From NCBI GenBank assembly GCA_947364965.1, contig CANAUU010000052.1, forward strand, positions 1 to 6,421: a DNA stretch of 6,421 bases, read 5' to 3'. Below, piece after piece: positions 1 to 5,690 of the stretch. A model generated the notes under the pieces. It made no database searches, had not been told where the DNA came from, and saw only the letters and a list, made by a program, of their open reading frames with translations. The position numbers were made by a program, and so were the translations under genes. This DNA comes from an uncultured Candidatus Saccharibacteria bacterium. GTDB taxonomy: Bacteria; Patescibacteriota; Saccharimonadia; Saccharimonadales; Saccharimonadaceae. The first letter of the stretch is position 1, and every line of letters starts with the position of its first letter.

Positions 1-1
1 C

Positions 2-2287
2 TGGAACGTTGCCTCACTCGGCAACCCAGAGACTATCGAAGTCCCAATCACCTTCTGGGACCAGCGTCAAGACGATTGTACCGACCCTGACCGCCAGTTT
101 GAATGGTCTGGTTGTACTCTCTACGCAAAGGGCATTATCACCGGCATCGTCAAGCCCCAGCTCGGCGCCGACGGTTTTCCTGTCCCGACCTATACTAACA
201 ACGTCGATTCTTGGAATTACGCCCACGACGTCTTTACAGCTAATGTCACCGGAAATGATCCCGTCCAGCCAACCGACAACTTCTACCGCTGGTTCCACGA
301 AACCTATGATGAAAACGGCAAACAACTTTCCAAGCGCTACGACAGATCCGTCGTCTTCCACCGCATCGGTAATAACACCTACGAATTCGGTAGCAAAGGC
401 GTCTTCCCGCTCGACGATGTCGACTTCTCAAAAGACGATAGTGCTAGTGGCCTAGGTCATAACTTCCACTTTACCGCCCATATGCGCATCCCGATGAAAA
501 TTTCCGCCGACGGCACCGAGCAATTCTGGTTTAGCGGCGACGATGACGTCTGGGTTTACCTAAATGGTCAACTCGTCCTTGATCTTGGCGGTCTTCATTC
601 CGACACTCAGGGCAGCTTCCACATCGACGCAAACGGCAATGTCGTATCAACCGTTGATAACGTCGCTGATCCCGCCTGCCGAGTTCAGAACGTCAAAGAC
701 CCACGCACCACCGACTATAATACCTACAACAGTCAAGTCGAAAATGCCTGTCCACGCGCACCGAAGACCTACACCTACAGCCTCGGTCTAAAAACTGGCG
801 ACGTCGTCAACCTCGACTTCTTCTACGCCGAACGCAGCACGACGGAGTCCAACACTCACATTACCATCACCAACATGAACTGGCCGATCTCTGCTGATAG
901 CGACGTCAAAGCCAAAGTTGTTGGCAAAGTTGAAGGCAGCAACAGCAACCTCGTTCAATTCAACACCAGCGTCACCAACCGTGACCCCGAAAACCCACTC
1001 GACCTCGAACGTCTTGCCGCTTATATCAGCGAAAAAACCGAGGAAGGTGCGCAAGAGGGCTATCTCCCACTCGACAGTTCTAACCTTGAATACACGCTCA
1101 CTCCGGAAGACCCTGATTCTTGGCAGCCTCTCGACATCACTCCTCCTGCCAATTCCGAACAAGGCTTCAATCTCGTCACTCCAATCCGCATGACGCCTCA
1201 CGGCCAAGCCGGAGACACTATCTACTTCCGCTACTTCGGCGAAACATCCGAATATTCCGGCACCATGACCAACCTCGTCAGCTACTACACCTCCATGAAC
1301 GGGACCACTGGGTTCACCTACGATTACGATACTGTTGCCTACACCGGGATCATCAAACCAACCCCCCACAAAGTTAACATCAGCTATATCTACGCTGACG
1401 ACGAAACCCAAGCTCATGAACCATACGAAGGCAACTTCAACCCTGGCGACGATTTTGAAATCCCATCTCCGATCATTGACGGCTTCACGCCCGACATTAT
1501 CAAGGTCACTGGCACCATGGGCGATGACGATCTTACTTACATCGTTCGGTACACCAAGACCCCCGAAGAACCAGACGAACCAGATCCTGAGACCCACACC
1601 ATCACCATCCATTACATCTACGAAGATGGCACCAAAGCCGCCGAAGATTATAAACAAGACTTCTACGAAGGCGACGAATTCGAAGTTCTTTCACCTGAAA
1701 TTGATGACCATACTCCCGACTTCACAGTCATCAAAGACACTGTTGGCAATGAAGATAAAGAATACTTCGTTCGCTATAGTAAAATCATCCCTGACGTCCC
1801 GGTCACACCTTTCCCGCCAACACCAATCGAACCAGATCAGCCTGGCTCCGACATCATTGATGGCGACCTTGACTATACCCCGCCACTAGGTGAAGTCGTC
1901 TACGTCCCGAACACCGGCATCGTCAGCGATCTCGTCGCGCCAATCTTCGAACAGTACTTCGCCAGCGTTATTCTTTCCCAAGGCATGGTTCTCTCCGTCC
2001 TCCTCATCTTTGCCGCTTCCTTCGCAACCTACTTCTCCCTCCGCCGCTACCTCAACTTCACAATGACCCCAGCCACCGCCACCCGCGCTGCCAGCAAATC
2101 CATGAACAAGTCCGCAAAAACTACCGCCAAATCCGCTGCCAAAACTGCTAAAACTATGAAAACCACCCGCGCTACTGCCAAGGCTACCAAATCCACCACT
2201 TCCGCCAAATCCAAGAAGTCCACTTCCAACCTAAAGACCTCCGCCAAGACCACTTCCCGTAGCAGCGCTTCCCGCAAGTCTAAATAG
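2..2287 (+). CDS. Fibro-slime domain / MucBP-repeat surface protein with VPNTG signal, membrane anchor and basic tail (5' end missing)
   Basis: The frame is open from the left edge, so the N-terminus and any signal peptide lie outside; the Met codon at 482 is internal. 761 residues are visible (residue 1 at base 2). Residues about 10-290 match the fibro-slime (PA14-like) domain: IEVPITFWD near the start, GIVKPQLGADGFPV, then GDDDVWVYLNG (179-189) followed by LVLDLGGLH, and LDFFYAERSTTESN near its end. Residues about 290-455 are beta-rich and not recognised. Two MucBP-like repeats follow (456-520, 532-595), then a Pro/Asp-rich stretch, VPNTG (635-639), a hydrophobic helix (about 656-680) ending in RR, and a 75-residue tail (687-761) with 20 Lys/Arg and no Asp/Glu. 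Known roles of these modules are cell-surface display and adhesion, probably sugar or host-surface binding. Four Cys residues (26, 38, 226, 250) lie in the extracellular part. Domain calls are solid; the ligand is unknown. Confidence 0.9.
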   Translation, partial: WNVASLGNPETIEVPITFWDQRQDDCTDPDRQFEWSGCTLYAKGIITGIVKPQLGADGFPVPTYTNNVDSWNYAHDVFTANVTGNDPVQPTDNFYRWFHETYDENGKQLSKRYDRSVVFHRIGNNTYEFGSKGVFPLDDVDFSKDDSASGLGHNFHFTAHMRIPMKISADGTEQFWFSGDDDVWVYLNGQLVLDLGGLHSDTQGSFHIDANGNVVSTVDNVADPACRVQNVKDPRTTDYNTYNSQVENACPRAPKTYTYSLGLKTGDVVNLDFFYAERSTTESNTHITITNMNWPISADSDVKAKVVGKVEGSNSNLVQFNTSVTNRDPENPLDLERLAAYISEKTEEGAQEGYLPLDSSNLEYTLTPEDPDSWQPLDITPPANSEQGFNLVTPIRMTPHGQAGDTIYFRYFGETSEYSGTMTNLVSYYTSMNGTTGFTYDYDTVAYTGIIKPTPHKVNISYIYADDETQAHEPYEGNFNPGDDFEIPSPIIDGFTPDIIKVTGTMGDDDLTYIVRYTKTPEEPDEPDPETHTITIHYIYEDGTKAAEDYKQDFYEGDEFEVLSPEIDDHTPDFTVIKDTVGNEDKEYFVRYSKIIPDVPVTPFPPTPIEPDQPGSDIIDGDLDYTPPLGEVVYVPNTGIVSDLVAPIFEQYFASVILSQGMVLSVLLIFAASFATYFSLRRYLNFTMTPATATRAASKSMNKSAKTTAKSAAKTAKTMKTTRATAKATKSTTSAKSKKSTSNLKTSAKTTSRSSASRKSK
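1367..1786 (+). repeat. Two tandem MucBP-like protein repeats
   Basis: Two units of about 65 residues, at 1367-1561 and 1595-1786, are related in protein sequence. Both open with His, a beta strand and YIY plus acidic residues (ISYIYADDE, IHYIYEDGT). Both then carry a Gly-Asp turn before FEI/FEV (PGDDFEI, EGDEFEV), a SPxID and TPD pair, and end in VRYTK or VRYSK. They are separated by a short Pro/Glu/Asp linker. MucBP repeats are known from mucin-binding and other surface proteins. The repeats are diverged at DNA level, so this is an old protein-level duplication and not a recent DNA repeat. Confidence 0.8.
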
Positions 2288-2306
2288 CCCCTAACCATCC
2301 TGGCAC

Positions 2307-2333
2307 AAAATCCTCCCGCAAAGGGAGGATTTT
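2307..2333 (+). terminator. Intrinsic terminator after the surface-protein gene
   Basis: A perfect 11-bp stem, AAAATCCTCCC (2307-2317) with GGGAGGATTTT (2323-2333), closes a 5-base loop (GCAAA). It begins 20 bases after the TAG stop. The T run is part of the stem's 3' arm and the A run of the 5' arm, so the element is symmetrical and could work in both directions. The T run is short (four), so efficiency is uncertain. Confidence 0.82.
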
Positions 2334-2341
2334 GCTATAAT
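2333..2341 (+). promoter_or_regulatory. Extended -10 promoter element TGCTATAAT, distal to the hemolysin III gene
   Basis: A perfect extended -10 (TG-N-TATAAT) starts on the last T of the preceding terminator stem. No convincing -35 hexamer is visible, which is usual for extended -10 promoters. A start about 7 bases downstream (near 2348) would give an 81-82-base leader before the ATG at 2429, or a separate small RNA. Activity is inferred from sequence only. Confidence 0.6.
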
Positions 2342-2428
2342 AACGAGCAGCGAGCGAAAACCTGCTAGCATATTTTCCGAGCGCGAGGCAATTACAGTGT
2401 AGGCGAAAGCCTATGCTATAATATCTTT
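2342..2428 (+). other. Structured 87-base gap between tandem promoters (possible leader or small RNA)
   Basis: No credible small ORF is visible. The gap holds a weak 5-bp hairpin, AGCAG (2346-2350) with CTGCT (2362-2366). It also holds a better one, TAGGC (2400-2404), GAAA loop, GCCTA (2409-2413), a GNRA-capped stem that ends four bases before the TATAAT at 2417. The word CGAGC occurs three times (2344, 2351, 2378). No purine-rich ribosome-binding site precedes the ATG at 2429. The region could be a 5' leader made from the upstream promoter, a short RNA, or just a promoter region. Confidence 0.35.
2414..2422 (+). promoter_or_regulatory. Extended -10 promoter TGCTATAAT for the hemolysin III gene (leaderless)
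   Basis: TATAAT occupies 2417-2422, and the ATG begins at 2429 after six bases. The expected transcription start, about 7 bases past the -10, coincides with the A of the start codon. There is no Shine-Dalgarno sequence between them. The mRNA is therefore predicted to be leaderless. Confidence 0.8.
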
Positions 2429-3066
2429 ATGTCAATTCGCATCCCGAAATACACTCTCGCCGAAGATCTCTGGAACTCTATCAGCCATGGGCTCGCCGCT
2501 ATTTTTGCTATCGTCGCCACCATCCTCATGATCGTCAAAGCCGACACCGCCCTCGAATACGTCACCGTTTCAGTTTTCGGCACTACCATGATTATTCTCT
2601 ATGTCATCTCTTGTGTCTATCACGCCCTCTCTCGTCGCCTCACTGGCAAAAAGTCCTCCGCGTCATTGATCATTGTAATGTTTTCCTCCTCGTTCTCGGC
2701 ACCTACACTCCAATCGCCCTCCTCGGCGTCGGCGGCACACTCGGCTGGTGGCTCTTCAGCTTCGTCGCCCTCATCACCATCATCGGCATCACTCTCTCTG
2801 CCACCAACATCGACCGCTTTCAGACCGCCGAAGTTATTTGTCATCTCTTAAGCGGCTGGAGCATCCTCATCGGCATTCACTCACTTTACACCCACATGGG
2901 TTTCGCCGGCGTTCTTCTTCTCTTGCTTGGCGGCCTCGCCTATACTGTCGGCGCCATCCTCTATGCCCTCGGTGCCAAACGCCATTACATTCATAGCGTC
3001 TTTCACTTCTTCTGTATCGCCGGCACCGTCCTCCAATGGCTCGCCATCTACCTCTGCCTACTCTAA
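2429..3066 (+). CDS. trhA: Hemolysin III / PAQR family seven-helix membrane protein, interrupted by a one-base frameshift
   Basis: Two overlapping frames together give one complete family member. Frame one, from ATG 2429, reads MSIRIPKYTLAEDLWNSISHG and onward to TGKK. At the A5 run (2648-2652) the family sequence continues in the -1 frame as VLRVIDHCNVFLLVLGTYTP and runs to TAA at 3064-3066. One extra A would give an uninterrupted 212-residue protein, the normal length for hemolysin III (PF03006). Visible family marks, numbered on the repaired protein, are SHG (His20), YH (His65), DH (81-82), GTYTP, and a C-terminal HSVFH (His189 and His193) that would supply the usual metal-binding His set. 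About seven hydrophobic helices fit. Members act in the membrane; bacterial ones are linked to membrane-fluidity homeostasis, and the hemolysin name is historical. Without repair, frame one would run to 2851 as a 140-residue aberrant product. It may be a sequencing or assembly error, a true pseudogene or, less likely, recoding. Confidence 0.88.
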
Positions 3067-3068
3067 CA

Positions 3069-3077
3069 TGCTATAAT
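3069..3077 (+). promoter_or_regulatory. Extended -10 promoter TGCTATAAT for the ABC-F gene (leaderless)
   Basis: The element starts three bases after the hemolysin III stop. TATAAT (3072-3077) is followed by exactly six bases and then ATG at 3084, the same spacing as at the hemolysin III gene. The predicted transcription start is the A of the ATG. No Shine-Dalgarno is present. This supports 3084 as the start over the upstream in-frame ATG at 3036, which lies inside the previous gene. Confidence 0.8.
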
Positions 3078-3083
3078 ACCAAC

Positions 3084-4790
3084 ATGAAAGCCTCCCACCT
3101 CCATCTTGCTTACGGCACTAAAATCATCTATGATGACTGCAATTTCCATTTCGAAGCCGGCGACAAGGTCGGTGTGATTGGCGTCAACGGCGCCGGGAAA
3201 ACCACCCTTTTCCGCATCATCCTCGGCGAGCAACAGCTCGACGATGGCGAAATCAATCTCCCCGAGCTCCGGCTCGGCTATCTCCCGCAGGAAATCATCA
3301 TCCCGCCCGAGCACGCTGATATCACCGTCTGGGATTACATTGCCTCTGGTCGCCCCGTCGACGACCTCCAGAACGAGCTCAACCAAGAATACGAGAAACT
3401 CGCCAAATACCCCGATAGCACCGCTATCCTCGATCGCATCACCAAACTCCAAGACCTCATTGATAGCTACGATCTCGCCAATTTCGACTACGAACTTCTG
3501 AAAATCCTCGACAAAATGAACCTCGGCGCCCTTTCCGACCGCAAAATGAGCGAGCTCTCCGGCGGCCAAAAATCTAAAGTCGCCTTCGCCCGCGTCCTCT
3601 TCGAAAACGCTGGTCTACTTCTCCTCGACGAACCGACCAACCACCTCGACGTCGAAACCAAAGCCTTCGTCATGAATTATCTCCGTCACTACCCCGGAAC
3701 CGTTCTTGTCATTTCTCACGACATCGAGTTCCTCGACGCTATCACGACAAAAACCCTCTTCGTCAACAAAACCACCCACAAAATGAAGGTTTACGAAGGG
3801 AATTATAGCAATTTCCGCCGCGAATATGCCGCCGAAAAAGCCGCCGAGGACGCCCGCATCACTGAACAAGAGCGCGAAATCAAACGTCTCTCCGAGTTCG
3901 TCGCCCGCGCCCGCGCCGCCAAACGCAGCAACACCGCTCTCATCGGCATGGGTCACCAACGCGAAAAAGTTCTCGAGAAAAAACTCGCCCAGCTCGAAAC
4001 CAGGGAACGAGAATACGCCAAAGTCGCCCTCAATATTTCCCCCGCCAAACTCTCTGGCCGCACCCCGCTCGAAGTCCAGAATCTCTCCTTCGCCTACCCA
4101 GACGGACCGCTCCTCTATGACCATCTCTCTTTCTCCCTCGACCGCGGCGAGAAGTTCCTCATCGTCGGTGAAAACGGCGTCGGCAAATCCACCCTCCTAA
4201 AACTCATCGTCGGCGACCTCCAGCCTCTCGCCGGTTCAATCATCTTTAGCAAGCACACCACCATCGCCTACTACGCCCAAGAGCTCGAAATCCTCGACGA
4301 ACGCCGCACTATCCTCGAAAACGTCCATAGCTACGATTTTACCGACACCGAGCTCCGCAGCGCTCTTTCGAACTTCCTCTTCTACGGTGACGATGTCGAC
4401 AAAAAAGTCGCTGTCCTCTCCCCTGGTGAAAAGGCCCGCGTCGCCCTCTGCAAAATCCTCCTCCAGCGCGCCAACCTCATCATCCTCGACGAGCCGACTA
4501 ACCACTTCGACCCCGACACCCAGAAAATCATCGGAGAAAACCTCAAAGATTACCCCGGCACTATCATCATGGTTAGCCACAACCCTGCCTTCGTCGAGCA
4601 AATCGGCATCACTCGCATACTCATCATCCCCAGTCGCCAACCCGCCAATGTCGCCGAAAGCCTCGACGCTCAACAACCGTCAAAACCAAAGCTCACCAAA
4701 TCCGGCGACGCCTCCCGCCTGCCAATCATCAAAAACTACTCTCACGAACTCCTCGAATATTACTATTATCTCAATTCCGACCTTATTTAA
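3084..4790 (+). CDS. ABC-F family ATPase (ribosome-associated, two nucleotide-binding domains)
   Basis: This is a 568-residue soluble protein with two ABC ATPase domains and no transmembrane segment, as expected for ABC-F proteins, which bind the ribosomal E site and modulate translation or protect against stalling or antibiotics. Domain 1 has Walker A GVNGAGKT (33-40), signature LSGGQKS (158-164), Walker B LLLLDEP (178-184, catalytic Glu183) and switch His212. A charged helical linker (about 235-310, including YEGNYSNF and many Glu, Arg and Lys) matches the ABC-F interdomain linker that reaches toward tRNA. Domain 2 has GENGVGKST (362-370), signature LSPGEKA (445-451), LIILDEPTNHFD (465-476, Glu470) and His499. 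All catalytic residues are intact. No clear arm insertion of the EttA type is visible, so I do not assign a subfamily. The last 50 or so residues (about 515-568) are unfamiliar and end in a Tyr cluster. Start chosen at 3084 from the promoter position and the protein match. Confidence 0.95.
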   Translation: MKASHLHLAYGTKIIYDDCNFHFEAGDKVGVIGVNGAGKTTLFRIILGEQQLDDGEINLPELRLGYLPQEIIIPPEHADITVWDYIASGRPVDDLQNELNQEYEKLAKYPDSTAILDRITKLQDLIDSYDLANFDYELLKILDKMNLGALSDRKMSELSGGQKSKVAFARVLFENAGLLLLDEPTNHLDVETKAFVMNYLRHYPGTVLVISHDIEFLDAITTKTLFVNKTTHKMKVYEGNYSNFRREYAAEKAAEDARITEQEREIKRLSEFVARARAAKRSNTALIGMGHQREKVLEKKLAQLETREREYAKVALNISPAKLSGRTPLEVQNLSFAYPDGPLLYDHLSFSLDRGEKFLIVGENGVGKSTLLKLIVGDLQPLAGSIIFSKHTTIAYYAQELEILDERRTILENVHSYDFTDTELRSALSNFLFYGDDVDKKVAVLSPGEKARVALCKILLQRANLIILDEPTNHFDPDTQKIIGENLKDYPGTIIMVSHNPAFVEQIGITRILIIPSRQPANVAESLDAQQPSKPKLTKSGDASRLPIIKNYSHELLEYYYYLNSDLI

Positions 4791-4799
4791 CCTCATTTA

Positions 4800-4808
4800 T
4801 GCTATAAT
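4800..4808 (+). promoter_or_regulatory. Extended -10 promoter TGCTATAAT for the deoxyribosyltransferase gene
   Basis: TATAAT lies at 4803-4808, ten bases after the ABC-F stop. A start near 4815 gives a short leader of about 18 bases that contains a good ribosome-binding site. This differs from the two preceding genes, whose ATG sits at the predicted transcription start. No clear -35 is seen. Confidence 0.75.
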
Positions 4809-4816
4809 CAATCCAG

Positions 4817-4827
4817 AAAGGTGGTGA
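4817..4827 (+). promoter_or_regulatory. Strong Shine-Dalgarno that selects the TTG start
   Basis: AAAGGTGGTGA differs at one base from AAAGGAGGTGA, the complement of the usual 16S 3' end. Its core (4818-4824) ends eight bases before TTG at 4833. In-frame GTG codons at 4821 and 4824 lie inside this site and are unlikely starts. Confidence 0.75.
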
Positions 4828-4832
4828 GAACA

Positions 4833-5474
4833 TTGTCAAAAATCTATGATTGCTACTCCGCAGGTCCCGGACTTTTCCCGCGCGATTTGCCAAGCGAAGA
4901 TCGTCGCGAGACTTGGGATGAATCCGAAGCTCGTATCCGCGCCCTCAACGCAGCTATCGCCGAAATCCCCGAGTTCAACGTCATCACGCCGACTAACGCC
5001 GATTTAACGGCATGGCCGGAAGAGCAGCAGGCTCGCGCCTGCCTCCGCAAGGATCTCTTCCTCGCCTCGCGCTGCGACATTACATTTGCCGATGTCACAC
5101 CGTTTGGTGGTCGCAAACCCGACGCCGGCACGATTGTCGAAGCTGTCACTTGCGCTCTCTCCGGCGGACTGCTCGTCCTCTGGGCTAATCCTCTGACAAC
5201 TTTCGAGGAAAAGTATGCTGACGCCAACGTTCATCCAGACTCTTTCCTCGACAAGCATTATAATTTAATGCTCGAACAGCTCTACTACTGGAGCTGGGAA
5301 ACCCAGTTTGGCATCGCCCATCCGGTCTTCGGCAGCTTGAAAGAAGCCGTAGCAGAAACCGCAAGACTTGTCCGGAAGCACGGGCTGCAACGCGTTCCGC
5401 TCCTCGATAAGATTATTACCGACGCCGACGCCCCTGACATGACCAAAACGGTCAAAGCCCTGCTCAGCCGATAA
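4833..5474 (+). CDS. Nucleoside 2-deoxyribosyltransferase-like protein
   Basis: 213 residues from the TTG at 4833. The family (PF05014) moves 2-deoxyribose between bases, or cleaves the N-glycosidic bond, in cytosolic nucleoside salvage. Visible family signs are an N-terminal strand and loop, KIYDCYSAGPGLF (3-15), equivalent to the usual IYxAGP; Asp82 in SRCDITFADVTPF; DAGTIVE (97-103), whose Glu103 fits the nucleophile and Asp97 a sugar-binding acid; and YNLML (143-147), with Asn144 and Met146 in the Asn-x-Met position that contributes from a neighbouring subunit in known enzymes. At 213 residues it is longer than compact members of about 150-160; the extra length is in the region after the AGP motif (about 17-65) and at the C-terminus. 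Substrate cannot be told from sequence; it could be a hydrolase of modified nucleotides. It has its own promoter and ends before a convergent terminator. Confidence 0.85.
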   Translation: MSKIYDCYSAGPGLFPRDLPSEDRRETWDESEARIRALNAAIAEIPEFNVITPTNADLTAWPEEQQARACLRKDLFLASRCDITFADVTPFGGRKPDAGTIVEAVTCALSGGLLVLWANPLTTFEEKYADANVHPDSFLDKHYNLMLEQLYYWSWETQFGIAHPVFGSLKEAVAETARLVRKHGLQRVPLLDKIITDADAPDMTKTVKALLSR

Positions 5475-5520
5475 CACACCCAAACTCAACACAATTTATC
5501 CAAAAATCCGGAGTAGCAGC

Positions 5521-5556
5521 AAAGCCTCGCGCCCAAAAGCGCGGGGCTTTTATTTA
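5521..5556 (+). terminator. Intrinsic terminator after the deoxyribosyltransferase gene
   Basis: A 12-bp stem, AAAGCCTCGCGC (5521-5532) with GCGCGGGGCTTT (5539-5550), contains one G-T wobble and closes a CCAAAA loop. It runs into TTTTATTTAT, giving a U-rich tail on the + strand. The stem starts 46 bases past the TAA stop. It is a classical Rho-independent terminator for the + strand. Confidence 0.9.
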
Positions 5557-5597
5557 TGGCCCAGCTCCCCGAAGTTCCTACCAAAACGCGCGAAATA

Positions 5598-5617
5598 GGG
5601 CGCCCCGAGGGGCGCCC
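5598..5617 (-). terminator. GC-rich hairpin, probable terminator of the minus-strand gene
   Basis: A perfect 9-bp inverted repeat, GGGCGCCCC (5598-5606) and GGGGCGCCC (5609-5617), has only GA between the arms, so the real loop is probably four bases (CGAG). Read on the minus strand, it lies about 73 bases past the stop of the minus gene and is followed by TATTT, a weak T-rich tail. The + strand side lacks a T run, which favours the minus strand. Confidence 0.6.
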
Positions 5618-5690
5618 CAAAATCCGCTTAATCAAAGATGCTCGTCGGAGAACGCAAAGCTCCGAAAAATAGCGCACAGAACGTTGCAGC

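Larger units (their letters stand above)
5475..5690. other. Convergent intergenic region
   Basis: 216 bases lie between two converging genes. Besides the two terminator hairpins, it has a 6-bp inverted repeat, TCGGAG (5645-5650) and CTCCGA (5660-5665), followed on the + strand by an A run. That repeat is of unclear meaning. I see no credible gene, tRNA or promoter here. Confidence 0.6.

Noticed and set aside
788..1657. A 289-codon minus-strand open frame opposite the surface-protein gene
   Set aside because: It is opposite a gene with clear domains, its translation is low-complexity Val/Asp/Gly, and no start signal or family match is visible. It follows from the C-ending codon bias of the + gene.
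2344..2387. Repeated CGAGC words as a possible CRISPR or direct-repeat array
   Set aside because: The three copies are only five or six bases long, at irregular spacing, with no spacer structure.
2653..2851. Frame-one extension of the hemolysin III gene past the A5 run
   Set aside because: It encodes Ser/Pro-rich sequence with no family match, while the -1 frame continues the conserved helices. It is treated as a frameshift artefact and not as a separate gene.
3036..3083. Upstream ATG giving a 584-residue ABC-F protein
   Set aside because: It lies inside the hemolysin III gene and upstream of the ABC-F promoter. The added residues do not match ABC-F N-termini, whereas ATG 3084 starts exactly where transcription is predicted to begin.
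3615..4124. Long minus-strand open frames opposite the ABC-F gene (also 3063-3569 and 4236-4676)
   Set aside because: They are Gly/Val/Glu-rich shadows opposite intact Walker and signature motifs, without promoters or family matches.
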